Part shown: piece after piece, positions 49,742-62,728 of the stretch
How the letters are laid out: each line of letters begins with the position of its first letter
Numbering within the stretch: position 1 is the first letter of the stretch
Assembly (NCBI GenBank): GCA_950295325.1
Contig: OX485804.1
Span: forward strand, 57,104,001-57,168,000
Length of the DNA: 64,000 nucleotides
From: Polytrichum commune
Lineage: Eukaryota; Streptophyta; Polytrichopsida; Polytrichales; Polytrichaceae
Reading direction: 5' to 3'
Program-made: the position numbers and the translations under genes
Notes under the pieces: generated by a model
The model's input: only the letters and a program-made list of their open reading frames with translations
What the model was told of the DNA's origin: nothing
Databases searched by the model: none

Positions 49742-52700
49742 GGAAGCATGGTCTTTGAACACATTTCCCATTTGACACGGGTGGTCATTAGAACATGATC
49801 GGATTGGCAAAAATTGTGTTTAATTTACAACTACCAAAGGTTTTATTTGACCATTGTCAATCAGGTCATGTGCTAACAACCGCCCATTTGAAATGGGAAG
49901 TACATTTCAAAGCCAAGTTTCTTTTTAGTGCAAGTCCAATTTGGATTTTGGTCTTTGACACATCGTTAGAGGGAGCACTTCGACATGTGGTGGATAGCAA
50001 CTTACTTGTCGAGAAGAAGTCTATGGGCGATGAAAGCAGCTTCTGGTGAGGCCACCTTGCCTGTGCATTCTCGACCGTCGGATTTGACCGATGTAAGATC
50101 TCCACCGTTCCTGCCACCACTCATCCACTACGTTGAACACCCACCATCGAGGAATGTGAAGAGGTGGCATATTTGAAGGTGGGAAGTGTTGGATGTTACA
50201 CACTCTTTATCAAACCTTGGTTGTCAATAGATAGCACTTCATGCTAGCCCAACTATTTGCCACATTAAATCGCCTACGTGGATTATGGGAGTGCTAACAT
50301 GTGAGTGGTGAGCGGTAACTTGTGAGCAGTGAGGTTGGCAAAATATTTGGAGATACACTCACTAGTATTCTATAATCGTGGTATTTTGGCATAAATAATA
50401 ACATCTTTGTTCATAATAATGTATGTGGGAAGTTCACACAATGAATGCCTTACTTTACTCTTAGAATCAACAACTGCAAGCTTCGCATGAGAGTTTGGAA
50501 ATGATTTTTAACATTGTTGTTAAATTCAACACTTAGATTTCACAAAAAATCCAAGTATCAAGCATGCTATAGACTATGCTTCTAGAATACACGTGTGTTT
50601 TTTTAAATGAATCGATGAAGGCATTGGGGAAATTTTAGAAATTAAAGTTTTTGGACATAGATGGAAGCACCAAAGGAAATTACTCACACATATCAATGTT
50701 CACAAAGTAATGAGCACGTTCAAGGTAAGGTAGAGGGTGCTAAAACCAACACCCAACCCAAAACCAAGACCTATAAATGCCTCCCAACTGCCAACATTTT
50801 ACAACCTTGAACCATACCCCGTGCTGTAGGTTGGGGCCCACATAGTGACGGTGTTAGGTGCCATAAGTGGTGGCATCTCATACCGGCCTCCACTACCTCC
50901 ATATAAGGTAGGTAATGGGCTCCACCCTATCTCGGGTTGGTTCAAGGTGGCTTTAGGGTGGCTTGTCAATGTTATTTTAGCCATTCTATTCACAAAGCCA
51001 AGAAGGTAGCCCCACAAAACACAAAGGGGGTTGGTTCTAGGCATAAAGGGGGTCAGTACCTAGGATGCAATGTGACAATTTTGCAATTAAACTAGGTGGG
51101 ATCATGAAGGTGGTCATGTTACTAGTTGGGCTTTGATCTAGCTTGGGTCTAGTATCCAACTATGTTATGTTGGTTCTAGACAATGAAGGTGGGGGTCCTC
51201 ATCATATGCAAGGTCATCATACAAAATGCCTAGGAATTGGTTAAAGGAAGCTCGTAGTTTTGACTTTGAATATTCATGAATACACATTGAGGTTTGAACT
51301 AGTTTTTCTCTATACCTATATTTAGCCCAAAGGCTAATATGGTTTTTTTATCAACCACATAGCCATATGTATGTGCAATAGCTTAAAGTGTTGGTTTAAG
51401 CACCCTCTACCTTAATCAATGTGGAACCATGCATAGAAGCTCAATAACTACCCCTATCGTCTTCTATTCCCTCCTCCACTTTGTCACTAACATGTTCATT
51501 ACACTCCTTCACCTCGACATCTATGAATGGCCAGATGTGATGAGCATAACCGACGACTTACAATAATGTGATGGTGTTGAGGTTGGATCCATAAACTTTG
51601 TGACCACCTTTGCATGTAATGGAATAATTATGCAAGTAGGAGGGGACATATTTCTTATTATAAAAAATCATATAATAGCATATAATATCATATAATACAT
51701 TAAAAAAATCAAATGGTCATCATTCATTATTGGAGAATAACATGTTGACTGATTTCAAAACCGAACAAACATGGGAAAAATGGCAAACTTATGTGATCCA
51801 TTGGGATTTTTGTGAAAACTTTCCAAATAAGTTCCTCATCCTCATCAAGGGAGATTATATGATGGTGCCGAGATGACATCAAATATGGCATAGTCTCTCT
51901 CGAATGTGACGAAATAACGCTACTACACCAACAAGCATGTAGAAATGCATGTACAATCCACGTAGACATAGATATTATATTCAACATTTGAAATCCACAA
52001 TTATATATTTTTTAAATTCACAAGGGACCGGATATTCGTGTTATAACGTAGGTAACATATTTGGAATTGTTATGTAAAAGTGTGAAGGTCTAGATGTACC
52101 CAAGCTTAGTCAACGCCTTTATTAAAAATTGCAAAGACTTATTTATTTATTTATTTTTCTTTTCCACCTCTTCACGACACAATTTTTTTTCAAAATTTGC
52201 GTTTATGCAGTAATGCGAATGAAAAAGATTTAGTAGCTCTAATGGAATGATCTCTATTGCCCATCATAGCTACTCATCTTAGCTACCCTTCTACTTCACA
52301 TTACCCTACTACCTAAACCTTGTTACTACCATGTTACTAGTGATATTATTCTTTAAGGTCGTATCGGTACTGTCCACCCCATGCTATTGGTCAAAACTCA
52401 TAGACGCACTACCTTATAGTTTGACCTACTCAAAACCATATCTCTATGTTGGTTATATGATATATCTTATGATATACACCCTATTCTACCGACATGGTTA
52501 TAACTTGTGTTGGACAAGTATCGTTTTTATTGAATACCATTTGGGTATCATTAATGAGGAAGTCACATGTTTTTGATAATAATAGGGTTCGGTTATTTGA
52601 TGGTATTTTTGTTTTCGATACCATTTGGGTATATATACCGTGCAAAGACCTTCATACCTTGGTAAAATCGTATTAGTAACAATATGGTTTAGAATGGTAT

Positions 52701-52979
52701 TGACCCAAACAATAATCCAAGTATACAAAGATTCTTTCACCTTGACATACCCACCAAATATCAATATTTGATTGGTATTACAATTTGAATACCTATAAGT
52801 AGGTTCTTTGATATCATTAATGATGTTCATTATTGAGACCATGCATTCATCCATATACATGTCCAACATTGGTTATAACCCTCCAACCTATGATTATGCA
52901 CTTCTACCCTTGTTGATCTACCATATTTACTTATAGCTTCCTAACTTAGTCTATAATGACCAAGATTACCGCTTTATAC
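49742..52979. other. Intergenic, nothing recognised as a gene
   Basis: AT-rich. About 51350-51415 repeats the sequence found at about 36-80 (CATAGCCATATGTATGTGCA). Frames at 49795-50049, 50799-51044 and 52331-52869 lack any recognisable domain and overlap others on the opposite strand. Confidence 0.5.
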
Positions 52980-54520
52980 TATAGAGGGTGGGTTCCTAGC
53001 CGGTAGTGATATTGAGGCATTAACCAACTTAGTTCTCTTAACTCACGGGTAGTTCACTTAGTGCATTTTAAGAATGATGTGCGGCATAATGTAGGGAGGA
53101 TTAAATTCATTTGACATAAATTTTATATAAGAATTCCAAATAATGAAGGGTCCACTAAAAGTAGACAATCTCATTACAAGTAAGGTAGATTGGTATAATA
53201 TGTGGGCCATTCCTTTTTTGTAAAGATTATACAAGGGTTGAAAATAAGGATTCTAGAATGTATGTTTAGTAGGATCAATTTTGTACGCATGCCTCGTGAA
53301 GAGATGGATGAAAAATGGCTCATTGTTTGCCTGGAAATGGATGAAATTGTAAGCCTAACCCTAACTCTCTTCCCAACTTCTCTTGGTGGCTTCTCTCCCT
53401 AGCTTCTCTTGGTGACTTCTCTCAATGGCCTCTCATTTTTCTTGTGGCTTCTCATTTTTCGGTGACTTCTCTACTCCGGCATCGTCATCTCCAACATGTA
53501 TGTCCACTTCCACCACTGCTTCATTGCACCTTCGCAGTTTTGTCAACGTCCATTCACCTTCACGGTTCTTTGTGAGATTGAAGTGTATGTTGACCTTAAG
53601 ATTTGAAATAAAACATAGAGTGGAGTGTTCCATGACAAAAATATTTGGAAACGTTGAGATGCTTTTGATTTCAATCAAGTTTTAGTATAAATGCATCACT
53701 TCTTGTTACTTAGTCGGATTGTTATATGGTTGCAAGGTTTCAAGCTATTGGGCTTAACTTACTCGTCAATTTCTTGGCTAGTGTTATCATTAATGTGGTA
53801 TCTAGCTATGCCACCTTGGAGGCAAGGGGATTGGCTTTGATTTGTATTGATAGAATATTAGAAAATGAAGAAATAACAAACCGTAACAAGTTTAAGTGTG
53901 ATCACACGGATAGCAAATGAATTGATGTAAATTGCATTATATCTACTGTAACCTTGAGCTACAATTCTACAAATGAAGTGTACACTCTAGATAGGAAAGA
54001 TTTAGAGCATCTGTCCAAGCTTGTGATAAAACGAACTATATAGGGTTCATGGCCAAGCTTGGTTGATCTTCAAGTGTTTCACACTATGTAAGTATATACA
54101 CTATGTTTTTGGTCTTCACTAGTATGTAACTTGACTTCAAATGAAGGACTTTTATAGAGCAGATGTTGTGTTTGTGAACACACGCTCACTCTTGTTGTGT
54201 TTCCACCTAACGTTTTTGCACTTAGTTTTTGCAATGATATGTATTCTTTATACGTTTTTGTTGCGATGTTTTTTCCCACCATTTTTACATTGCATACACT
54301 TTTAAATGAATTTTTTTAATTAAAAGGAATGTAGATTACAAAAAATTGCAATGACATGGGCATTATAAGTAATGATAGGGTGCAAAACAATAGGCCATTT
54401 TAGAAATGTTTAAGTAGTTATAGGGAGCTTTTAATTCATGCCTTGGAGGTAAATAGCCCCTAAACAAATATCCCTCCTCCCCATGTGGTGCATAGAAATC
54501 CTATAGAGTGACCTACCCGT
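52980..54520 (-). repeat. Dispersed repeat, copy 2, with a 1.1-kb interior insertion
   Basis: About 53050-53205 and 54345-54520 are the inverted counterparts of 2217-2368 and 1721-1890. The material between them (about 53206-54344) is absent from copy 1. It contains CTTCTCTTGGTG-type short repeats (about 53370-53470) and several frames without domains. It could be an insertion here or a deletion in copy 1. Confidence 0.65.
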
Positions 54521-56163
54521 GTCTTAACTATAACACTAATGTGATAGATTCTTCTTGTTATTAGGAAAATTGAAGTTTAGACGTATATAAGTCTATTCCC
54601 TCCCCTTTTTTTGGACCTAATTGCTTATACAATAATAAGTTGTACTACAACCACAAACAAGTCAAGAATCCCTTCCAACCAAAATAATATTCCAAGGAAC
54701 ACCACTATCACATTCATAAGCAAGGTCATATACAATAAAACTTCACCACCCCCATATATTGCTCACCCACTTTCACACTTTCTAAGCAAGAATTTTGGCC
54801 TAAGAAACACTCAATTCACTATCCAAACCACCACTTCTTATATGGTCATCTCAAAGGGTTACCATGACTGCTCTTATATTTATCCTTCGTAAATCTTCTC
54901 CTTCGCCAATAATTATGATTACCTCCTCAAAAAGAACCCAATTCTACCTTGGCTGATTACCTAGTAAAAAAATACTTTTGTCATAGGAGCCCATACGGAA
55001 GTTTTGACAAACCTTACCATAGTTTTGACAAAACCTTATGGGCTCCGAACCACTTATTGCATTGCTCAAAAATAAATTAATGCCTATCTCAGTGAGATGG
55101 AGCAGCCACCAAATACATCCTCATCAATAGTGAAGTACATTTAACAATCATGCAAGCAATCCACAATTTAAAGGGCCTCAATAACGATGCAATTAAACAT
55201 CTTCACCTCCAAATCTCGAGTTTGGCTTTTAAAGAGCACTTGCCACTTTGCTAGGAGTTCTTCCTCCTCCTTGGCACACATGAAAAATCACATGAGAATG
55301 CAAGTTTGTTTTAAAGTGTTACTATTAGCATGGATTGCATAAAAATGAAACCAATGCCAACAAATAAAGTTTTAAAAAATCTATAAGGAGTTGAAGGAGA
55401 AGTGAGAGATGAGGAGAGAATTGAAATGATATTGATTTAGTTTCTCAAAATAAAAACATGCATAGAAGGAGTTACAAACCTCCCCAACTACAAAAGATGG
55501 CAACATGTGTTAAAACAACCTTAAAATGAAAGAGGTCACAAAGAGGTGGCAACATGCACCCTCAAAGGTGGCGCCATGCATCAAGAGGTACAATTTCTAA
55601 CACGTGAAATTTCATTATTTATGTGTTAAATTTAGAGCATATTCTAGATAAAACTACAAATTGTTCATGTTGCTAAAACAAGGGTATGTTCACTTGTATT
55701 TGGTTACTTGTTCTAACCATGTTCAAAACAACAAAACATTCTTGAAGCAATATTATGGTTTAGCTAAGGAACCCCCAAATTTATATCATGCATCAAGATT
55801 TCTACTCAAATTGTTGATGGAGTGGGGCATTTCTAACTTGCACTTTGACTACCTAACCTTGAGTCATTTCACAACAAACTTAGCATTGTCTTGGTTAACT
55901 CAAGTCCACCTTCTTTGTTGCTCCTTTGTTGTGGCAATCAATGATTATTCTTTGCAATGCGGCAGGGCAATGTTAGCATGTTAACATGCACATTCTCACG
56001 TTAGTGATATCAAAAAAGAAGGTGTATGGAGGAGAAAACATGGGATTGGCACGAGCCCCCTAGTAGTGTGCACGGTTCAAAGAGCCTAGATCGATGATGT
56101 GCTATTGCATTCACTCCCATTGAATAGCCACATCATGTCAAGTAATGTGAGCGAATTCATTTT
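54521..56163. other. Intergenic, no gene recognised
   Basis: AT-rich. A short inverted repeat (GGAGCCCATA at about 54987 and TATGGGCTCC at about 55028) is present. Frames at 54611-54892 and 55661-55984 show no known domain. Confidence 0.45.
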
Positions 56164-56868
56164 ATGTTAAACTATACATGGCATTGTGATTTTGAGTTGG
56201 AGTTAACTCCATTTTTCAAAGATCACAAATTGAAATTGGTGGGTATACCATTAGCTTTAGATACTCCCTCCCCCCTAGTAGTGGACCCAAAATGTTTATT
56301 GAATGCAATGAAACTTAGGAAAAGAAATCAACATAGAGAGGTTTTTGTTGAGCATGTAAACCCTTGCATGTGTACCCAATCTCCAAAGATTGTTGAAATT
56401 TTGCATACATTTGGCCGCTACAATCCCCTATAATTTAGGTTTCTCCAACTTGTAGCCTCTAATTGAAACCGGGCACGTGCCTCGTGTAATTGAAAATTCA
56501 TTGCACCACTTTTGGAGGTAGATGACATCATGGCATGACACATGCCTTGCGTTTCCATGGCCCCATCATATAGGCCATTATTTCTTAAGAACACTTGGAC
56601 CCAAGAACCATGTCTATGGCTAGCCACCTTCCTAGGTGTACAATAAACCATGCCACAAGTTCAATGGGAAGTTGGGAACCAATCTACATGGGGGCTATCA
56701 AATTATGCAACATGTCATGGACGATCATGTCTCGTGGTCCATGGATATAATCCGTTAAGGGTATTGAATATGAGAAATAAAACATGCGGAACAAAGAAGA
56801 AAAAGAAGCAACAAAAGGTCACGAATCCCAAAGTTGAGGCACTCAAACAACAACATTCACCTAAGTGA
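56164..56868 (+). pseudogene. Possible decayed coding region of unknown family
   Basis: A plus frame runs from 56164 to 56433 (starting MLNYTWHCDFELELTPFF). After stops it continues in a protein-like way (APLLEVDDIMA, HMPCVSMAPSYRPLFLKN, LWLATFLGVQ) to MPQVQWEVGNQSTWGLSNYA and a Lys-rich end KKKKKQQKVTNPKVEALKQQ, with the stop at about 56866. Several stops lie where single C-to-T or G-to-A changes would remove a Trp or Gln codon, as in a decayed gene. I do not recognise the family; a transposon protein is the most likely origin. Confidence 0.35.
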
Positions 56869-56966
56869 TAGTGTCACTCTCTAGGGCTGGGGCGAACCAA
56901 CATGTACACTCATTCCTTGGAGGCAAGGGTTTAGACATCCAACAAGGAACGAGTGTATGGAATCTA

Positions 56967-57189
56967 TGATCGGGGAGAACCAACAGTTAATTACAGATGA
57001 ACTGGTTGAATTTGAAAAATAACCGGTTGAAATTCAAGACTACACAAAATTTACTGATCACTTGGAAGGAATTTGTAAAAGAATATACCCCAATTTAATG
57101 AAGGAAAACCAAAGGATGTCAACTTGTGACCAGTTAGACTTGCAAACACTAGGATTTCAACCAATTATGCCCAAAAATCTCCCTGATCA
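56967..57189 (+). mobile_element. Short TIR element, family D, copy 2
   Basis: The ends TGATCGGGGAGA and TCTCCCTGATCA differ from a perfect inverted repeat at one base. The body is collinear with 33804-34027. It lies about 410 bp upstream of the start codon at 57600. A small inverted repeat around TACACTCATTCC and GGAACGAGTGTA lies just to its left (about 56905-56956). Confidence 0.85.
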
Positions 57190-57599
57190 CTGTATGGGTT
57201 GGTTCGCCCAAATCCACTCTCTAGTGGAGCATAATGTAACTTTGGACAACCGAAGTGGATGAAAGTCGACTGGGACATGGATGACGAATAGATGAACTCT
57301 GTTGGTCTTATCCTCTCTCTCGGTCTCTGTCCTCGGAGCTTCGTCTCTCACTCGCTTCAGCAGGCACCCGTCTCTCACTCGCATTCCGGAGAATCACCCT
57401 CAAGAATAACTGCACATCAATTAGTCATCACATAGCTCCTGAAGATTCCAGGTACCATCTGTGATTGAATTGCTGATTCGGGGTCTCCGATTATTTAATT
57501 CCTGTTTGGTCGCGAGGTACATTGTGTGTGTTGATAAATTGGCAGAGTTTTGCATGCAAGTGTAGGCAGCGGTGTTGAATTTGAGGGCGTTCCCATTCC
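57190..57599 (+). promoter_or_regulatory. Leader and promoter of the 57600 gene
   Basis: A pyrimidine-rich block (CCTCTCTCTCGGTCTCTGTC near 57310) resembles the Y-patch of plant core promoters. GC content rises sharply towards the start codon. The context CATTCCATGGCG is a good initiation site. No TATA box is evident. Confidence 0.5.
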
Positions 57600-57851
57600 A
57601 TGGCGACGCTCTCCCTCCACCTCGCTGCTGCTGCGAGGGTGGGGCTTCGCAATTCATTGGGCTGTGAGCCTTTGGCAAACTCGAGGGCTCCATCCTTATC
57701 GGCTGCGGGAATAAGAAAGGTAGCCGGATCGAGGCTCACGAGAGCCGTCTCCGATGTGGGGGCGAAGAGATTGCGGTTGAGGTGCGCGGCGATGGTGGAT
57801 TCCGAATTTGAAGCGGATTTGAGCTCTGTCAGTCCCTCGGTTGAAGCGGAG
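57600..57851 (+). CDS. First exon of a probable plastid-targeted protein of unknown function
   Basis: The exon encodes 84 residues from MATLSLHLAAAARVGL and ends at GAG before the donor GTAAGC (phase 0). Residues 1-62 are rich in Ala, Ser, Arg and Leu and almost free of acidic residues, and end LRLRCAAM, a typical plastid transit peptide with a cleavage-site-like RCAA. Residues 63-84 switch to an acidic stretch (DSEFEADLSSVSPSVEAE). GC content and codon use differ clearly from the surrounding repeats, which supports a real gene. The mature protein is not identifiable from this exon. Later exons were not established; one candidate is at 59147-59294. Transit-peptide character is seen; function is unknown. 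Confidence 0.6.
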
Positions 57852-57914
57852 GTAAGCAGTCAATTCGGAGGGTTGCTGGACTTGTGGGTTTTGCTGCTGC
57901 AGAATTGGTGAATC

Positions 57915-58645
57915 AATTTATACATACGGCAAGACCGGTGTTAATCCAGCACTTCTGAAATGTGGACACCTACATTCGAGTGTGGTGTGTGGTTAGGTGT
58001 GGATCTAAGAACGGACATTTGAAAGTGGTTGTATTACGTGATTATAATTTGTCAACCAGTCTAGGTTTTATAGTCAAATAGTTGGGGGATCTATATGATC
58101 AGTCAATAAGAAGGAGAATCTTCACTTTGACAACTTACAAATGAGATATTTTTATGAGCTCCAAAATTTATGAGGAAAATCGACGTGGGCATGTTTTGCA
58201 TTTGCTATTCATCTTGCACTCATTGTGTGTTTCATATCTTAAGAGACGTGGGTCCAATTGAGTGTAAGCGGGCCTTAAACATACACTTTTAGGTTTGCAC
58301 CCACTTTTTGTAGGATATGAAACATGCAATTAGTGTGAGATGATTAGCAGATCCAAATTGTCTCCATAGCCATATTCGTCATAATTTGTAGTGCTAAAAT
58401 TAATACCTTATTCATTGTCAGAGTGAATATTTTCTTTCCCTTTAAATGATCATATAGTTCCCCCTAGTTATATTGACCATGGAGCGGAGAATGGTTAAAG
58501 AAATTTTGAACATGTACTTCAATCTCTTTCAAACACATGATGTCTTTTTGGTGTCCATTCTTAGATCCATATCTAACCACACACCACTCAAATATACTAG
58601 GTGTCTGTTTAAGATGAGTAACTGAATTAGGCCTGCTTTCCTTAT
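57915..58645. mobile_element. AGGTGTCC-family foldback element inside the first intron
   Basis: The left arm (about 57915-58260) and right arm (about 58285-58645) are inverted repeats around 58280. Examples are GAGTGTGGTGTGTGGTTAGG with its inverse CTAACCACACACCACTC, and GTGTGTTTCATATC (58230) with GATATGAAAC (58315). Arms are roughly 340 bp at perhaps 75-80% identity. Partial copies lie at 820-900, 26880-27270 and 29300-29450. It starts about 65 bp after the exon 1 donor. If transcribed in the intron, it would form a long hairpin. Confidence 0.85.
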
Positions 58646-59146
58646 GCATAGTGGAATGTGGGAGGGAGTTGAGGCAAATTCAACAGTGTCTGTCCATCTT
58701 GGTAATGTTCATCGCCTTTTTTTCCTTTCTTGCCCCGAACTCTATGATGGAGATCAAAGCCATTGAAGAAGTGGATCTTGGGCTGGAAAACATGTGCACA
58801 ATTGTGTCTGGCAGTGGGGGCGGCAATTTTCCTCTTTAGAACAGTTGTTTTAAAAATCACTTCTAATGCTTCTACTGAATTGACAACCTTCTATTTCACA
58901 AAGGAGAAGAGCAACGTGCTTGGAAAGAGGGAGAGGAACCTTGACCTGATTTGTGTCTGAATCAGGAAAGGGTTGCAGTCTCGTGTCATTTTCTGAAAAA
59001 ATTAGCAGAAATTATTTTCTGAAGTGGGCTAAGTATTTGATTTCACTTCTACGAAAACTTAGAGTTTATAGTTAAAAGAATTTTTATGATGGGAAAGCAG
59101 CTCCAAAATAGTGATTCTTACAAATGTTTCAGCAGCTACAAACCAG
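58646..59146 (+). other. Probable intron of the 57600 gene
   Basis: Short overlapping frames (58651-58839, 58763-58960) have no recognisable domain. A good acceptor (TTACAAATGTTTCAG) ends at 59132 and another AG at 59146. Confidence 0.4.
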
Positions 59147-59294
59147 GTTCCCTCTCATGCTCGGGACCTTTTTATTGACGAAGACCTGTTGCACCCGCAC
59201 TTGTCCGAAATATCAACAAATATCAGAGACCAGGTTTATGATCCCAACTTTCTCATACTTGGGAGGACTACTTGCATGTTCCTGGATGTAGCAG
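59147..59294 (+). CDS. Candidate second exon of the 57600 gene
   Basis: From 59147 the frame reads VPSHARDLFIDEDLLHPHL, SEISTNIRDQVYDPNFLILG and RTTCMFLDVAG, up to the donor GTAATG at 59295. The first base follows an AG and keeps phase 0 with exon 1. The sequence is balanced and protein-like with no stop, but matches no family I know. The stronger acceptor at 59131-59132 would need a different phase, so another exon may intervene. Treat it as a hypothesis. Confidence 0.3.
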
Positions 59295-59584
59295 GTAATG
59301 GGATTTGAAGCGATGGATGATGTGGAATTGGAGCAAGGCAAGGAGAGCTGGCTTCCACTTGAGAAAGTTATGGCGCTGTCAATGGCTGCCTTCGCTGTGG
59401 TGCGGTCTGACTTACTCCATTTAAGATGTCATCTCAGTTTTGTGAAGTAGGAATTGATGTGAGGAGCCCTGCTTGCCATAGGTGTAGTAGGTATCCAACC
59501 TACTGAGTCACAATAGTGGCAAGGTAGATATTGGGTGTCTATTACAACAAATGGCATGATGACATGTGTCCATTGCAAGATGTA

Positions 59585-60010
59585 GTGGTCAAACCATGGG
59601 AAGGGTGATATTGTGTTTTTGCGTATTGTATTCAATCAAGAATATACGTTTCAAAAAAATCACTTGGCCTCATCATTACAACCTTTTGAGTAGTCTTGGT
59701 ATCACAACATGAACGTGATGAATGCACTAGAGTCTCTTTATAATGATACAAGTGGTTGATATGTTGTGTTTGTTTGCATTTCATTTATGTAGTGATCAGG
59801 CCATGGGAAGGTCACCAATTAGGGGTGATAGTGTGCATCCTTGTATTGCATCCAATCAGGAATAAACATGTCAACAAAAGTGCTTGGTCTTATCACTAGG
59901 ACCTATTGAGTAGTCTTGGTATTGCAACTTGAACATGATGAATAGAGGCTTCTTGTAATCATACAAATGGTTGATATGCTGTGTTTGTTTGCCTTTTCAT
60001 GTATGTAGTG
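59585..60010 (+). repeat. Two-unit tandem repeat, period 217 bp
   Basis: CCATGGGAAGG occurs at 59594 and 59811. Both units share CATCCAATCAGGAATA-type, TTGAGTAGTCTTGGTAT and TGTGTTTGTTTGC blocks and end in ATGTAGTG. There is no coding role. Confidence 0.85.
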
Positions 60011-62728
60011 AATTTGGACTATGCTTGCACAATGGCAACAATAAATTTCTTGGAGATTATTCTTGCAAGTGATGAGTACTCTTTAGAATCTCACTTGAGT
60101 ATTGTGGACCTGATAACATGGTTGGGAAAATGGGTAGGCAGGGGGCCCCGCGCTCGCAAGAGAGGATATAACAAGGTTCACACCTGATCAATGGATCAAC
60201 ATCTACATTACCACATGCATCTGGGTTGTCCTCTACTTTTTGGTCATTCCTGTAAGAAAATTCTTGACCATTGCTTGTGACAAACATTTTACCTTTTGTT
60301 TTGTTTTTGTTTTGTTTTTGTTGTTTCTTCTTTCTAAAGTATGATCTCAATAAATTCAATAATTGTTTTCCCTTACTTTGTGTGCCCTTAATCCCAAAGC
60401 TCATTGCTTCAGGAACTGTACTTGTTAGTATCTGATTGTGGTGCTCAACTCGTTGGCTCTTCTTGCCCTCTACCTAGTTCTAGCCTGAACAATTGGGTTG
60501 GAAGAAAATTGATCTTGGAAGCATTTGCAATCTCAACCTTGGACAGGCAGATGAATAGTATCCAGGTGTAGAAGATGAGTAGACATGTAGATTGATGACT
60601 ACATGGTGAACCCAAGTGATGCAACTTTGTGCCAGAAACGTAGGTTAATGAATCTTCAGAAAGATTATGAAATTGAGACAATCAGAAACTTTGATCTGGG
60701 TTGGCATATGAACCTGCTGGAATCTTGAACTCCATCATTTTCTGATTTGTTAAGATTAGTGGCTTTCTCTTAGTACAGCAGCTGGCTCCTATTCTCCAGA
60801 GCCTTATCAATTCTATAATCAACCCCTTCTTTGATCCTTGAAAGAAACTGAGAATGTGTGGGCCTTGGATCTCTGCAGATTGTGATTTATAATTATCTTC
60901 GGTTGCGTTGGTATAAAAGGAGCACATTGGAGACATTCTTTCAGTTCTTACTCGTCTTCCTATTCTTTCCTGGGTTGGTGCTGTTCTCACTTCACACTCT
61001 CTGTAGCATTTCAATAGGTCTCCTGCTGCAAATTTTGGACTTTCCACTGTTGAAAAGAACATATGTGACGGAACAATTGGTAAAAGTTTTAACACCGAAA
61101 CAGACATCCAAAACACTTGGCTAATATATTAGATGCTCGTCATATACACAAGGTATAACTGAGGTTGTGGAGCATGGAGGTGATAGGTTGACTACATTTC
61201 AATCATGGCATTCAGAGCTGAAATATTGATAGGTGCATAACCAGGTTATAATTTAAATTGTTGGTGAGTCTGTCATTTTAATTATTTAGGGACTTTATTA
61301 CGATGTTTCCTGCCTTGTCAGACTTATGCATGTTCATAGCTATAGGTAATGTAGGGCCATATGAGGTCTAAGAGACTGTTCAAATTGCATTCAAACTCCA
61401 AACCGGTCTTCTGAATCTGTTTTTTTAATTTTCTCATTGCAGGATGTTGATATTGGCACCATTCATCAATTTCCGGCGCTTGCCAAATGATGGTGCTGAT
61501 GGACCTTGACAACCTTCTTAAAATTGTCTACATCATGCGCTCTGGTGAATCATTTAAAAATCTTATATTTGTACCTCATCACCTTATTCTATGTTTGGTA
61601 TGTTTGATCATGATTCCGCAAATTTTCTGTTGTGTCCACTGTGCCTGAAACGTCTGGTCCACATCACAAACCTCTAAATTCGTATGTCGTCAGCCATTTC
61701 ACATTGATTCAAACACTTCAACCTCCAATATTGAAACAAACACATTTAACAAGAATACAGGAATCCACTTCAATTCTAAAGGTAGGCAGACTATGACTCT
61801 TATAGAAGAAAGTGTGGTAGCGTTATAAAGCGATCTAGGCTTTTTTAATCCAAATTATAATTCAATGAGGAGCTTAACCAATTTACTGCTAAATCATGTT
61901 CAATAAAACATATCCAATGATCAGTTTTAGGATTGTGATTTATTTATATTATATGAGAGCCCTTTCCATAGCAATAAATAGAAGTTCAAAATACAACTCC
62001 CTAGAGGCTTTACCACTTAAGGCATGGACGATGGAGACATTGATTGGTTTCCTTTCATTTCAAGGCACATATTAGTCAATGATAAGCTTGGTATGGTAAT
62101 TGAACAAATTCAATGTTTGCAATGGAGATTTCGAAAGGCATGCACAAGACCCCTATGTATGTTGTAGCTCAAGTATGTGCCTCACCATAGCCTGCAAAAG
62201 TGTATGCCCCATTTGACCTTGTTCTCTCCCTGGGCCTTGAGCCAATTTTGAGAACTTGAAATTCAAAACCTAAGGAGGGTCTACAGTAAGCATGTTCACC
62301 ATTGACATGTGAAAATGACTTATAGAATGCTTGGATTTGGGTTCCAAGTGACTTATCATGGGTGTGAAGTATTTCCATTAGAAGATGAGCAAGCTATTTG
62401 ATACATTATTTTTGAATGTACCAAAAATATTGATTTGCACTAATGCACAAATTCAAAGTCATAATGCTACAAAAGTGTTGGATTCATAAATCTCTTGGCA
62501 TTGAATCCAGTCTAGGCTAGAGCAATGTTTTGATTGATGTAAACTAAGATCTCTACACAAGATGTAACCCACATCCAGTCATTCTTCTTCAAAATTCTTT
62601 TGATGCAATAAAGGAACCTGGTGAAGTCAAGTGATGTGAACACAAGTAGTGTGCTTTTGTGTAAGCGTCCATCACGTCACGCCATGTAACATCACATGAA
62701 CAATTGACATAAGGGAAAAGTTCTTGCA
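60011..62728. other. Intergenic or downstream introns; 3' UTR of SWEET at the right end
   Basis: Possible exon-like signals are an acceptor TTTTCTCATTGCAG at 61442, and a TATAAAAG near 60912. Neither can be tied to a gene. The 144-codon minus frame at 60682-61116 shows no domain. The right part is downstream of the SWEET stop at 62729 and probably includes its 3' UTR. Confidence 0.4.

Noticed and set aside
60682-61116. 144-codon minus frame
   Set aside because: No domain recognised; it overlaps an 88-codon plus frame and a TATA-like motif that lead to no gene.
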